Shown: piece by piece, positions 33,104 to 45,200 of the stretch
Layout: each line of letters starts with the position of its first letter
Position numbering within the stretch: the first letter of the stretch is position 1
Assembly (NCBI GenBank): GCA_001632425.1
Contig: KV425595.1
Location: forward strand, 180,929 to 244,928
Direction: 5' to 3'
From: Neolentinus lepideus HHB14362 ss-1
Lineage: Eukaryota > Basidiomycota > Agaricomycetes > Gloeophyllales > Gloeophyllaceae
DNA: 64,000 nt
Position numbers and translations under genes: made by a program
Notes under the pieces: generated by a model
What the model was told of the DNA's origin: nothing
The model's input: only the letters and a program-made list of their open reading frames with translations
The model's database searches: none

Positions 33104-33394
33104 AGGGTCTGCTAGTCCACTCTTTACGACTTTTGTTAACGCCTAATTACTAGCTCATCGCTTTCGTGCATGTCTTTGTACTTGTAGAATAATCGTACCG
33201 ACCCACGCAATATATATTGTGATGCCGATTGCACTTAGCACTGGATGACTTCTCGTAATGTTAAGTCTCTAAATCTCCTTTTCTAAGCTGGTTGTTAGAT
33301 ACGATTTGGCCGATTTTGATAGGAGAAATGGAGATGATGTCTGCCGCGATAGCAATTGTGGCGTTACCCGGAAATTCACTCTTTCGCTGAAACC

Positions 33395-33894
33395 ATGCGT
33401 TCTACTCTTCGGCTCTTGCATCCTGCACGACCGAGGAGGTCAACAGCACCATCTTATGCAATTGGACTATCTGTCTGGGATATTCTGCAACGAGGGACTG
33501 TCCTCGCGTGCGTCGGAGCGTGCGGATGGGGAATTTGGATGGCTGGACGCGTTCATATGGATACGTTAAGAAGAGGGAGAGGTACGCGTCAAATCTGATA
33601 TCCGACTAGCCAGTTGGACTAATGTATGTTCAACGCCAGAGGTAAGTCTATTTATCTTAAGGGGGATCTTCGATGCAGACGTTCTCTATAAGCTGTACAG
33701 CGAAATGGAGGCGGAAAGGGCTACGCTGGGTGAACAGGCTTCGCAGGTATGCTGGATTTCGATGTTGCTGGCTGGAATGAATCCATATATTGTACTCCCA
33801 GCCAACGCAAGAGGAGCAGAAAGAGATTGACTTGGCCACTGCTGCTGCACAAGTCGCTTTGCCAATACATGAGCATGAGCGCAAGTCATCGTAG
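33395..33894 (+). CDS. Small mitochondrial-type membrane protein, possibly COX14-like
   Basis: Exon 1 (ATG 33395) encodes an Arg-rich N-terminus resembling a mitochondrial targeting sequence (MRSTLRLLHPARPRRSTAPS). After it come WDILQRGTVLACVGACGWGI and a tail WMAGRVHMDTLRRGR. One membrane span after a basic R-G-T-V pattern, followed by a charged RRG, recalls COX14, a small inner-membrane assembly factor of cytochrome oxidase. A join to DVLYKLYSEMEAERATLGEQ through a 3' acceptor (GATGCAG) keeps the frame. A last exon PTQEEQKEIDLATAAAQ ends HEHERKSS, stop 33892-33894. Total about 115 residues. That it is a gene is fairly likely; the COX14 identity is a resemblance only, and other small single-span assembly factors would fit. 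Confidence 0.4.
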
Positions 33895-34125
33895 CTGCCA
33901 CGCTCCTGGTCAACGTCCGACAAGAGATTGTTTGCACTGTTTCAGGTGAGGAAAACATGATTCTTTCGAGACCAGTGTTGACCGCAGGCAGTTTCGAACA
34001 TAGCAATAGCATTGTATCCGTATTCGTATCCGCTCTAATACACATGATCCATCTAATTCTACATGCGACAAAGTACAGAAGTCCCAGCAAGATTGACACA
34101 GATATACGTACATATGAAGAGGTCG

Positions 34126-36632
34126 TCAAGCAATGTTTGCCGCAGCACTTTCCTCCTGACGCGCCTTCTTTTTCTTCCGGAAATCCTCCACCATCTCTCT
34201 AATAGCGTTCTCCTTCGTCCATTGGTGGTCGACCTTATAATTGTCCGACCACACCAGCGCCTGCTCAATATGTTCCTCCCACTTGCTGTCGCCAACATCA
34301 GCCTTCGCCTCGGCGATGTCTGCCTCCGAAAACTTGAGCATAACGCGTCCCCCCTCCGCCTTCCACTTCTCCATCATCTCCTCTGACGCCTTGCTGATGG
34401 CTTCCAGCTCATCCCCGCCCTCCTCCTTGGCTTTCTTCTGCGCGGCCCATAGGACGTGATTCCACGTGTCGCGGTACTGCAGCTGCGCCATGTTCAGCTC
34501 CTCATCAGTGTATTTGCCGTAGTTGTACTTGGTCAGGGGCGCTTCGCCTGTCCAAAGCCATTAGTAAGTAAAACAAATTTATACTCTAGACTTACCGTAG
34601 GTATCAGCCACTGCAAGTTTCTTCCTGCTCTTCATGATCGCATTCCGAGTACGAGTCTTCGCAGTCAGCACTAGGTAATACATTTGGCCGGCAACCTCTT
34701 CAGAAATCGACTTCACAACTGTGGTCTGGCTCTGTGGCAACGGCTTGCCCTCCTTGCGCGCTGCCTGCAAGCACCGCTCGATAAACTCCGTGGTGTACAT
34801 TCTGGCGTAGTTTGTGGCAGTCATGTCTCTAGGGCACAGCTTATCGATGTCGACGTAAATGTCCACCAACTCATTGGGATCAAGTGGTTTCAGCTTCTTC
34901 CCCTCTTTTGCGGCCTTCTGCGATTTCACATTCCACTCAGTCTGCCTGCGCTTCTTGACACGCTTGGAGAATTCCTCGGTGAGCCACGACACGGTCTGCT
35001 CGTGGTCCCATGTGCGCGGATCCTTCGGGTCATAAGGCGCGGGACCTCTAGGCTTCGGTGGAACAGTCTTGAACGGCGATGCGTACGAAAGAGTGTTGAC
35101 GCTATGAACGGTGTCCTGGATATGCGGGGATACGTGGGCAATGATGATCGTCTTGGAATGTTGGCGGGATTCGATGTCAAAGATAGGCTTCAGGATGGGC
35201 AAACTGTCAGTCCATGCCAGCTGCGTGTTAGAGGCCATGGATTGCCCACCTTTAGAACCATGGTCAGCTTGTTCATCCTCCAAGGGATGTGTACAAAGCC
35301 TTCCTCTGCGGCCATTTTCGCCTTCGCTCGGACACACTCCTTGAGATTCATTAGACTCTTGTTGTTGTCCCTGGACTCGTCCATGCGCTGCTTGTCGTGG
35401 GCCTTCGAGTCTTCGTACCTTTCGCTTCCAGCCAAACTGCGTGAGCAATATCAGCAGAGGGTACTGATATTCGACAAACAATGAATACGAACTCTACCAA
35501 GATGAGCTGCCCCTCTTCGGCATAGGGAAGGAGCTTGTTCTTCACTCGGATGGTCAAAACTGCGTGGCTACGGCTACTTGTGGCATTTCTGAGCGTGGCG
35601 CTTGTCCTGCGGTGGGCTAAGGAATTATTGATCAAGTCCTCTAGTTCCACAGACGACTTGACAGTGGTCGATATGAGGCGTGGCCGAACGTCGCCAGCCT
35701 GCAGCCCACGTGAGTCCAGGGTCAACAATCGGCCTCGTTTACTCCGCACCTTGTTCTCCTGAATGGCTACCTCCTTCCGGACAGGCTCTCCCTTTGCATC
35801 GACATCCTCTGGGGGCTCCACGAGATCCGACGCATGCTTGCCTAACAGTTCAAGGAAAGTAACACCAAACTCGAAGATATCGTGATCTTCGACCCCTTCA
35901 GCCTCCGCGAACCGTTTCCCCATGATTTCGGCAACCGTGAAGAGGTCGCGGGCGATGCGGTGTTCCAGTCCTTCCATAGTGAAGGTCTTTCCCGAACCTG
36001 TCTGGCCGTAGGCGAGAATGCAGGATATACCGCCGGAAAGCACCAGGGTAAGAAGCTAGCGGAAGGCTATAATCAGGTTTGCGTTGAAGTCAAAGTCGCA
36101 ATGCTCACATCATTGGCGACCACTGTTCGTTTATACACCTCCTCATTGTCGATCTGAGGTCCGAAAGCTAAGTCTGAGTCGAATGACTTGTGTTGCAGCG
36201 TGGGTCCGTTCCACTGGATCGTCCGATGAGACACGTTGTTTAAACCTCACCAGAGCATCATCATACCTTGACACTCGGCACATGCGCTACAAACACGCCG
36301 GGCTCCGCGCTCGCCAAAGTGATTCCTTCGCAGAACTCGACCTTCTCCTCTATTGCAGCAGCTTCGTCCGCATCCTCCTTCGCGACGGCTTTGAACTTCT
36401 CCGCAGCCTCGTTCTCCAGCGGAGGCCTTGTCCTGAAGGCGACGAGAACATCCTTACCAGTCTCGTACAGGCCACTCTGCTTGTCTTGTAGACGCTTGTC
36501 GAAGGCCGCACTGATCTCCTCCGGGGTGCTGGTGAAACCCCTGACTGCCGGCTGTTTGGCAGACCACTCCGAAAGCAGAGATCGGAATAGGGGGAGGTTG
36601 GACGTTATGGAGCTCGCAGATGCTGCTGCCAT
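34126..36632 (-). CDS. Kinesin motor protein, kinesin-13 type
   Basis: Microtubule-based ATPase; kinesin-13 members depolymerise microtubule ends. It starts MAAASASSITSNLPLFRSLL (36632). The motor begins DVLVAFRTRPPLENEA and has the P-loop AYGQTGSGKTFTMEG, switch I NATSSRSHAVLTI, and switch II LVDLAGSERYEDS, which is split by an intron inside the Asp codon. Then comes NNKSLMNLKECVRAKAKMA, the KEC-R pattern of kinesin-13, and FVHIPWRMNKLTM, IIIAHVSPHIQDTVHSVNTL. After the motor is PRGPAPYDPKDPRTWDHEQT, found in fungal members. A charged helical C-terminal part of about 300 residues ends KKKKARQEESAAANIA. About six introns. Function is inferred from motor class. Confidence 0.87.
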
Positions 36633-37193
36633 GTCGAGTTATGATATATGAGGGCTGGGCGTAACGGGGACGAAGGAATAGAGGTGTTCATCTTTTCACG
36701 CGCTGCTTTATGTTCCCGACCAAGGCGTGGTACCACGCCTCGGTATCTTTACGATAGCTTGACCGCCACACGCGAGGCGCAGTTGTCGCGTTCTGTCACG
36801 TGGTTATCGAGCATCTCGATTGGACGGAGCCATTGCCGGGCTCATTTCCCCGCGCCTTGTGCTGCTTCGGTTCCTCCCCCTAGACAGGAACTGACTCGAC
36901 CTCTTTCTCATGACCTGATATCCAGGCATCGCCTCGTCCATGTGCCTTTACCGTAACCTCCTTTGATGCGGAGATCTTAACTTACACACTACCATAACCT
37001 CGAAGAACATACGCGGGACTCCATCCATCTGTATACTAATACGGACGGACAATGTGGTGGGACTCGGATGGGTTAGCTTGCTCTGCTGTTGCATACTGTG
37101 TTCGCTCTTGTGCGCCATGAACGAATCCAGAACAACGGGAGCACCACAACCGATTTCAAGAAAGTAGTACACGCGTACAGTAACCCTAATCCG
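36633..37193. other. Intergenic between kinesin and carrier genes
   Basis: No gene recognised. It holds the promoter of the kinesin gene (from 36633) and the 3' flank of the carrier gene. Confidence 0.4.
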
Positions 37194-38540
37194 TCAAGCG
37201 GAAACGGCACTGGCACTTCTATACATATACAAGGCAATTCCCAGCTGCTCAATTCTACGAAACGCTGATGAGTGAACACCAGCGTAAGTGCCGATCAGCT
37301 GTACTCACCTTTGCTTGACCATCATGGTCACACCCTGGCTCAAGAAGCCCTTCACTATCGTGACCTCCAGACCTTGGTATAGGCCCCTGAGTCCGCCTCT
37401 TTGATACGCCTCGGTCCAAATATACGACGCGGACGATATTGAGGAGGTCCGTGACGTCGAGCGTGATGCTTGGAGTCGCGTCTTCGCGAGGATGAGAGGG
37501 TAAAGAATCGCCACAGCTGTTTTGTGATCCAGTTATCAGTGACGGTGCAACATGAACGAGACATTCAGATGCCCTTTAGTAGGCTGCTCGAAAGAGCAAC
37601 AAGGTGGACTAGTGCAAATAAAGTGAGTATATACACACCAATGGAGTTAGACAAAGCCGCGCCAACAAATGCTTGTGCGGGCTTGGGTGTTTGCCGGTCG
37701 GTTCCCCGCAGGAACAGTCTTCGATAGATTTGGTAGAGGAAGAAGGTGAGGGACGGGTTGAGGCTGAGAAGTACGACTGCCTCGAAACCTAAATGAACCC
37801 GGAGCAACTAAGTCACTGAGCGTATCGGGATTTGGATGCCAGGCTCACCTCTCCAGAATCCGACCAGCCCGCGCTCGTTGTATATACTCTTCACGACTTG
37901 TGCGAGCCTGCTGCTAGTTGATGCTCTAGGCTCGACTGGCGACTCGGACTTAGATTCTGCATCGTCGCGCTCCTCGTTTTCAGTCTGCAATCGCGCCGTT
38001 ATCACACTCAAAGGCGTGGAAATAGCTCTACTCATAACGCCGGCCAGGAATCCGACCGCAAGCTCTTCTGGTACCGACAGAAGTAAAGTCTTCGTCGGTA
38101 TATTCCTCGCAGAGCTTGGTGAAGATGACGGAATGAGACCCGGAGCCTTGCGACGTGAGAGAAGATTGCGCATGAACGAGTAGGCGTAAAAGTAAAAGAA
38201 ACTGGGCAGCAACATTAGAATAACTGTTGAATAACCGCACAAGAACTTGTCCCTACTTGGATAAGATCGTCGCACCAATGTCCGTGCCTATCCCATCGTA
38301 CAGACCGTCGAGGCCGTACTTGTGCAAGACATGTCGGAACACTCGGACTGCACCTGTTGCACCTTCAAAATACTTCTCTCAGAGTGAATCCAAGTGAATA
38401 CGGATATATGTACCTTTTGCAGAATGCGATGTCTGGACACGAGTAGTCACTAGATCCAGCGGGTAAGTGATTGCGTTCGCTGTAGCACTACCTGCCGCTC
38501 CAGAAAATGCTTGGACGATGGGCGGAAGAGTACTGGTCAT
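37194..38540 (-). CDS. Mitochondrial-carrier-family protein, peroxisomal adenine-nucleotide carrier type
   Basis: Six-span carrier with three repeats. The start at 38540 gives MTSTLPPIVQAFSGAAGSAT, then the first signature YPLDLVTTRVQT. After YGLDGLYDGIGTDIGATILS comes SFFYFYAYSFMRNLLSRR, the second signature TPLSVITARLQT and NERGLVGFWRGFEAVVLLSL. The third repeat is FVGAALSNSIAVAILYPLIL, AKTRLQA and GGLRGLYQGLEVTIVKGFLS. The last exon ends RIEQLGIALYMYRS, SASAVSA, stop 37194-37196. The pattern of signatures (no strict PX[DE]XX[KR] in repeats 2 and 3) and NPSLTFFLYQIYRRL fit peroxisomal ATP/NAD carriers (Ant1/PMP34). The substrate is inferred from the subfamily, not shown. Confidence 0.8.
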
Positions 38541-39046
38541 CGAGTCGGTTGGATGTACGAAAGTGAGGAGATGCGGGGCTTCGAGCTACTTGAGCAAGTT
38601 GCCCCGCTTCTCTGGAGTGCGGGGAAGTTAATCATGGGGCGACGTCATACTGTGCCACCTTAGGACTTTTAAGTTAATCACATGTATTCAGTACTTACCT
38701 CTCCTATAGTGTCAGAATACGCTCTATTGCTCTGCATAATGAAGGAGACGCAATCACATGAGAGCAGTAATCTTGTAATCTTGAGCACGTCACGAGGGCG
38801 TGAGTAGAACATACCCGTTCTATTGGACGGCATATCCCGAAGCAGGAATCTTCCGCTTGCGCATGCACTCTACTACCTGATGCAAGAGGTGTGCGACATC
38901 CTGAACGGTATTCATTATTGTGTGCTCTGATGTAAGTCTAGGTCACTCAGTACGTGTTCACGAATAGTTAGAATTGTGCGAACCACTTATATCTAGGCTT
39001 CTGGCCTACGCGGTAGGGCGTAACCGAGAACCCTCCGGATTCCGCA
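38541..39046. promoter_or_regulatory. Divergent intergenic region between carrier and methyltransferase genes
   Basis: The 506 bases separate two divergent start codons (38540 minus, 39047 plus) and so contain both promoters. I see no distinctive motif or further gene. Confidence 0.35.
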
Positions 39047-39807
39047 ATGCCCCTGTCCAAAATTCCCCTACTGCTGATCACTTTGCTCAGCGTTCACGCT
39101 GGGCTCAAGCGGCCTAATCCTCCCCCTCCTCCAGAAGAACGGCACTTAACAAATCATGTCAGTCGACGTATCGACTTCGCTTTCGGACCCTTATTTATCA
39201 AGGTAAGGATTTACCAAGCAAATTTCGGGGTACTGGTACGTCTGATAGCGACGTCTTGCAGGTCATAAGCTCTGCCGTTGTTTTTATCGAGATTCTTGTA
39301 ATCCTCCGACATCAGGCTTCCGATACAGATTGGCTTCAAGTTGGCCGAACTTGCAGGCTGATGAGCCAGGCATCCATACGCGTTACGAGGAGATTCGTCC
39401 TCGGATGCCTTCTAGCTAGTATAGGTGCAGCCTTGCGTTTATGGTGCTACCGCACCTTAGGCCGATTCTTCACGTTCGAGCTCAGCGTTCGGCCAGGCCA
39501 CGTACTCGTAACTAGCGGCCCGTACAGCTTTGTCCGACACCCGAGCTATACAGGGCTCTTCATGCTAGTGCTGGGCTTCCATTTGTGCTTCTTCACCCCA
39601 GGGTCCTTCATGTTCGAGTGTGGATACCTCAGTGGTAGTCTTGCGCAATTGGCGAGCTCTATCTGGCTGCTGCTAACAGCAGGCATCTGCTCTGGTGCAA
39701 TGATCAGGATGAGAAAAGAGGATGGACTGTTGTATCAGCATTTTGGCGAGCAATGGGAGAGTTGGTCAAGGAACGTGCCATACAGACTAATTCCATACCT
39801 ACTCTAA
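39047..39807 (+). CDS. Isoprenylcysteine carboxyl methyltransferase (ICMT/Ste14 family)
   Basis: ER-membrane enzyme that methylates the C-terminal prenyl-cysteine of Ras-like proteins and mating pheromones, or a close paralogue. Exons 39047-39202 and 39262-39807. A hydrophobic N-terminus (MPLSKIPLLLITLLSVHAGL) is followed by a span at VISSAVVFIEILVILRH and by LGCLLASIGAALRLWCYRTL. The SAM-binding C-terminal core is GHVLVTSGPYSFVRHPSYTG, LLLTAGICSGAMIRMRKEDG and FGEQWESWSRNVPYRLIPYL, with the RHPxYxG and E..L...FG..W..W motifs. About 230 residues, as expected. Mushroom genomes often have several ICMT-like genes, some of unknown substrate, so pheromone or Ras processing is not proven. Confidence 0.88.
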
Positions 39808-40016
39808 GGCGGCGTGGTTTTATATGTAGAGTGTTCAAGCTTAGTGCCTAAGTAAACGGATTACACGATGTTTCTAATAAATCACCTAAATTTCTTCTCG
39901 GAACGAATCGGACACCATAAACACCCACAACGCTATGCACTATGGGCAGCGAAGGTTTCCATCGAATTTGATTCCAGAAGAGCTTCATTTCCAGTCAATT
40001 GAATTACGTAATTGTC

Positions 40017-40664
40017 ATGATTCCTTTGCCTCCGCACTTCACCAGCTTGTACCGGCTGTGTCTCCGTGCCACATCAGCTTCAGTTCTGCACCAGTCTTTC
40101 GCAACAAAGACTCTCCGGACATTGGTGAAGCCATCATTTCGGGAAGCTGCGAAGATCATACGACAGCTGCAGGATGCTCAGGCCAAAGCCATCAATGATC
40201 ATGATGCCGCAATCAAGGCAAAAGAGAAGTGGCTAGAAGAATGGAACGAGCGTGGTAAAGTGGTCTTTTTCCAAGCGATGTCTGTGCTACTGCTAAGATC
40301 GACACCAGCGGACAACACGCTTTCTCTGCTATTAAACTCTGCAACATCTCGAGGGTTGGCAAATAACTTGACTCGAAACCTTGTTCGCCTTCAAGCACAC
40401 TACCGGGTGTGGGCCGAGAGGCGATATTACACCAGCCGGGGACAATGGGACCCATCCCTACCACCTAATGACCGTCGATATCAGGATCCTTCGTTCGCTG
40501 CACAGTTCAATCTGGTTAAATCAGGAAACAAGCGAGAAAATATATTGCGCCAGCAAGATATAACTGATGCGGCTTGGGGTGCTTTGGGCGAGGTGGTTAA
40601 GATGGCAGAAGGCCGAGACAGGGTATCGCTCGGAAGAGTCAATTATCATCGCAGGAGGGCCTAG
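40017..40664 (+). CDS. Uncharacterised protein with a possible mitochondrial N-terminus
   Basis: A single exon of 215 residues from the ATG at 40017. The first 45 residues are basic and lack acidic residues (MIPLPPHFTSLYRLCLRATS), like a mitochondrial targeting peptide. A helical, charged middle (IIRQLQDAQAKAINDHDAAI, KEKWLEEWNERGK) follows, then an Arg/Tyr-rich part (AERRYYTSRGQWDPSLPP). I recognise no domain. The frame stays open to TAG 40662-40664 with no need of introns, and the codon use is ordinary, so I take it as a real gene. Confidence 0.5.
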   Translation: MIPLPPHFTSLYRLCLRATSASVLHQSFATKTLRTLVKPSFREAAKIIRQLQDAQAKAINDHDAAIKAKEKWLEEWNERGKVVFFQAMSVLLLRSTPADNTLSLLLNSATSRGLANNLTRNLVRLQAHYRVWAERRYYTSRGQWDPSLPPNDRRYQDPSFAAQFNLVKSGNKRENILRQQDITDAAWGALGEVVKMAEGRDRVSLGRVNYHRRRA

Positions 40665-41097
40665 ATCCGGTCACCACGACGCTCTTATCCTGGATGTAGT
40701 AATCACGGCAAATATGATCAAGCCACAGAGGCTTTCTATTTTAGAATTGTTGTGGCTCTGCACTTGCTCTTTGACCGCGAGTGGCACAAACCCAATTCCA
40801 GTTCAGTGTCTTGGTTGGTCGCCACGTCACTTGGGGTGCTGATTTCACCCCTTCTGGTGCGTGCCCCAAGGCATCGTGGTGGCTCACGCTACACCGGCCA
40901 AAGTGCCACCCTCGTGGCCTCCCTCGATCCTGTGGCAAGCGCGCTACCACACAGCTTACGGAATATAAAATGACTATGATCCTCTGCTAACCTCCAGAGC
41001 CAGCGTTCCTTTCAGGCGGCGTTCCTTTCTCCTTCCAGCGTAAAGCGGAAGCTCTTCGACTCCTTTGTTCTCTGCCGCTTCGCCAACGACTCCATCC
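40665..41097. other. Intergenic
   Basis: No gene recognised. The final 100 bases are pyrimidine-rich, as in fungal promoters. Confidence 0.35.
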
Positions 41098-41926
41098 ATG
41101 AAGCAGGTCCGCCGGTTCAAGGCCAAGCCCTACTTCCGCTTCATCGACATCCTTCGAAGCGGCCCGGCGCCCCCTGCTGTGACGCGGCTCGATGTCTCCT
41201 CTGTGCCCGACGCGAAATATACGGAGCCCCTGCGCCGCGACATTGACGTACGTGCCAAAAGGTCCATGACCTTCATTATTCTGTGTTGACGCGACCAACA
41301 CCAGGAATCCGAGCTGATGCTACCGTTGCGTCGCGCCCTCTCCGACTCGGATGCACCGGCAAAGAAAAAATCCAAGGGTTCCAAGACAGTCCGCTTCGCG
41401 GAGGAGCCTGAGATCAGGTACTTTTCCTGTCCAACGCCCAGCGTGTCGTGGGCACCTCTATGTGTTCCAGAGTTACCCGAGCCCGCAAGGTAGGCCGTTC
41501 CTGTCCAGTTGCGATGTGCATCTGGCACTAATCCCATTTCACCTCAGAGACGAGAATCGTACACCTTGGTTGTCCCTGGACTTCGAAGACCCTTTGGCCG
41601 ACATCCCAGCACAATACATCCGCGGCCGCACGGTACCTTTCGGCGAAGATGATCTTATTTATGAGACGGGCGAGCCTGAGACTGAGAAGGAGACGACTGT
41701 CCTGAGCGCCTCATGCGCCACGTCGTCCCCTATTGCAATTCCCCAACGTGACAGAGGATACCAATGCGATCCATCTTGGCTCTCGTCGACCTTGAAGGAA
41801 TTCGACGCCTCTGGCATGCTACAAATTCGCGACTTCGAGCCTGTGGCGCCACGGTCTTACCATACTGGCCAACCGTTCTCGTCTAGGAACTGCAATTCTG
41901 GTCCGATCCGCTCTGTGACGTACTAA
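41098..41926 (+). CDS. Uncharacterised protein with a PP1-docking-like motif
   Basis: Exon 1 (41098-41247) reads MKQVRRFKAKPYFRFIDILR and PDAKYTEPLRRDID. The intron is 41248-41304. Exon 2 has ESELMLPLRRALSDSDAPAK and KKSKGSKTVRFAEEPEIR, then YFSCPTPSVSWAPLCVPELP. A further intron leads to DENRTPWLSLDFEDPLADIP and a Ser/Thr-rich end, stop 41924-41926. KTVRFAEE is the RVxF-type motif [K/R]xVxF by which proteins bind protein phosphatase 1. The rest looks disordered and has no fold I recognise. A phosphatase-related role is only suggested by that motif. Confidence 0.5.
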
Positions 41927-42246
41927 TCTGTGGCATCGAAGAAAATGATTTCATGCAGACTGTTCCACTCTCTTTATGTTTTGCGGACTTTACTTAAAGC
42001 CTACTTATGCTTGTCACGTCCTCTATGCATCATACATAAATATGTGAATCAATATGTCCTTATGTTGTTTTTGGGAATATATGGTTATTCCGTCCTATGA
42101 GTCTAGTCAGACGTGAATAATAGTGCGAACGCGAGATGACATGCAAGAATTGCGGGTAATGGACTATGAAAACTGCCTGGCCCGTGCGTAGACGCCTATC
42201 CTACAACAATGTTATTTACCGTTGATCATGCCTGTTAGTGAACCAG
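41927..42246. other. Convergent intergenic region
   Basis: This is the 3' side of both flanking genes. No gene seen. Confidence 0.4.
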
Positions 42247-45200
42247 TCAGAATACATCTTGCAGTACATCGTCACCGAGCTGTTTTAACAAGTCTCTAGC
42301 TTCGCGAGCTGGTCGAGCGATAGACGACTTGCCACTCCCACAGCTCTCAGCTATTTTTTGTGCCACCCCGCGCAGAACGCCGAGCTTCTGGAAAAGGTCA
42401 GAGGGCGGCTCATCATCATCATCATCATCAGGAGAAAGGACTGCAAGGATTGCATGAGATGATTGCGGGGATGGTGGCGTTCCAGCTACCAGATAAGAGC
42501 TGTGCAACGTATGTGAATACCAATGCGCGCGAAGAAACAACGTGCTTACGTCACCACTGGCTTCAGAAGTTCGGGATATGATGCCAGAGATGCTACGAGC
42601 TTTGCGATGGACTGGACGTATTGCTCTGATAACAATGCTCACAATTGGAGGAAACTTAGAAAGAAGCGGTAAGCACACACCTTCATGCCCTTCCTTGAAC
42701 GCGTCGTTGATTAACTCGATGCATCCTTCCTTGGCTTTCACACCGACGTTTGCACGGGCACTCCTCATCACGTTCGCTAGTGCCAGGATAAGACTAGCAG
42801 CGATGCTATCTTCGTTGCTCCGAGCACCGCCAATCAGCTCTGTGATAACAGGGTCGACTCGCGGTTGACTTCGCATCAGCACCCCAAGGGCGTGCGCTGC
42901 CCGAGTCCGGACAGCCAAGGACGAGCCATCGCTTGCGCCTTTGACAAATGTCCGTTGTAGCTGAGGGAAAAAGGGCTTGACAAAGGCCGGTATTCTCTCG
43001 AGCATAGTTGTGAGGGCTGACAGAATGCCAACTTTCACGGCCGGAGGATACGTCGTGGCCTGGGTAGCCACGCGGATTAACGGACCGGTAAAAGGGACCA
43101 CGAATGGTTTTATGGCATCCTCGGCCGTGCGTTCTACGAGATCTCCGATCGCATACGCAGCTTGCTCGCGTTGCTCATTGCTTCCTGTCGTTAAGCCGGC
43201 AATGATGATGGGCACCATAGGTGAGACACCCTTGGATAGACTGAAACCGGGGACATGATGTCCGGGTGATCCAGTGCCCTCTATCGTACGACGAAGAGGG
43301 ACAACGAGAGGCTCCAGTTCATCCTTAGGTACTTTCTTGACGAAGACGTCGAGTGCCTGCCAGGCAGCAGTGTGCACATTCTCCTCTCGATCGTCCATCG
43401 ATGAGACAAGTTGTCGGATCCAGTCTATTCGGTATAGAGAGTCGTCCAGGTCGGAGACTTCGCAGTATGTGGCAAATACTCGTAAAGCACTTGCACGACG
43501 TTGACTAGAATCACTCTTACACCTTGAGACGAAGAGATGCCGCTGAGTGTGAAGACAAGATATGGAATAATCGCTTACCATCCGAGGAGCAGCAACATCA
43601 GAGTGTTGAGTCCTTCGGGATCATTGATGGACGCTAACAGAGATCGCAAGGCTTCATCCATGGCATCACGAAGTTCATCTTCTGGATTACTCTCCAACTC
43701 CTTGACAAGAGAATTGAGGATAGCGGTGAGACGCTTGCTCAGCGCATTGCCAGCCACAGTAACCAGGGATGCCAGTGCTCGTGCATTGAACAAAGACATA
43801 GGTGAAGCAGTCAGAGTTGGAATCAGTGCTGGGAACACGGTCGACGAGCGGACCTGTAAGGCATTAGCATTATGGCATTACTTGCATGAGCGGTACCCAC
43901 ACTCATGACTTCTCTTAGCGCATGCAGGGCAGTACCAGAGCTGGCTCCTGGTTGTCGGAGGGCTTCCAGCAGAGTGGGAATAGTCTGATCGATCGCTTTC
44001 ACACCAAGCACCTCTTGAAGAACGTCAAAGCCTTTCGCTGCTGCAGAGCGCACATCAGCCTCATCGTCCACAAGAGACAGACGGATCATAGAGATCATTT
44101 CATCCTCATGCCCTTCGCGTTGGTTGTCTCCAGTGTGTGGGCTACTGGCGCATTAGTTGGACACACAAGACAGAGCAGGGGGTCACTTACAGCAGCTCGC
44201 TGATAGCGAGGCAAACACCTTGTCGAGTGCGAACATCGGACGAGCTAGACTTCGCACGCAGGATACTAATGATCTCGGCGAACATCTTCTCCCCAGATTT
44301 CCGGCATAACTCTGCAATGGTACGCGCAGCCGTCTGCAACGTATTAGTGCATCCAGCACCGTAGCTTATAAAGAAAACACTTACATCTTGTTGTTCGAAT
44401 TCAGTACTGGAGAGCAGAAGTAGAACTTGTCCAATGAGCTCGGCAAGGATCTCCCGAACTAGAACCTGATGAGTCCACGTAGAAAAGGTTCCCAGAATTC
44501 AAGATGCCAACCTGTCCGAGGAGTGTTGTGGACCAATGCTTTCCATATGTGCAGTGCTGCTTGACGAACGGCTGCGACAACGTCTTGCCGGGCAAGATAC
44601 AAAGCAGACAGAATTCTGTCTCTCCGCTCAGCACCCAATGTCTCGACGAGAGCACGCTTAGATGTCTCAGCAGCACCGGTGTCCTCAACAACTTCTTCAT
44701 CGTCATCGAGCGCAGCCTTCCCACTGATTCCAGAAATTTTGAATAGCAGCTCGCCTACCAGAGTGATAGAAGATTGCTAAAGCCAGACAGCGCTCGAATC
44801 AATACTCCGTATAAGCATAGACAAGGATTGGCGTACCCTGATTCGCCAACCAGGATCGAACATGCCCCGCTCTAACTCGGGCAGCAAAAGATCTATAGCC
44901 TTGCTGGAATGGTTCATCACGATCATCCTGCCCGCTCGCATGGACGCTTCCCGGACATATTCTTCCGTATCAGCAAGACCGTTGAGAATAGGTGTAATCA
45001 ACTTCGGTAAGTGAGGTTGGAAGCGCGTGCCAAACGTGACCGGCAAGAAAACCAGGAGGGTCATGAAACCTTCCCGCACCGTGCTACGGGGAGACTGAGC
45101 ATTTGCGATTATATCTGGCAGGAGTCCCTCCAGTCTTTCCATTCCCAATCCAGCAAGGACTTCGCTCAAACCCTGTGCTGCACCCTGGCGATCAACACCA

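Noticed and set aside
34684..35484. 266-codon plus-strand frame opposite the kinesin gene
   Set aside because: Antisense shadow of the kinesin coding exons.
42412..42432. CAT trinucleotide repeat as a microsatellite of interest
   Set aside because: It encodes a short poly-Asp run in the GCN1 C-terminus, an ordinary coding repeat.
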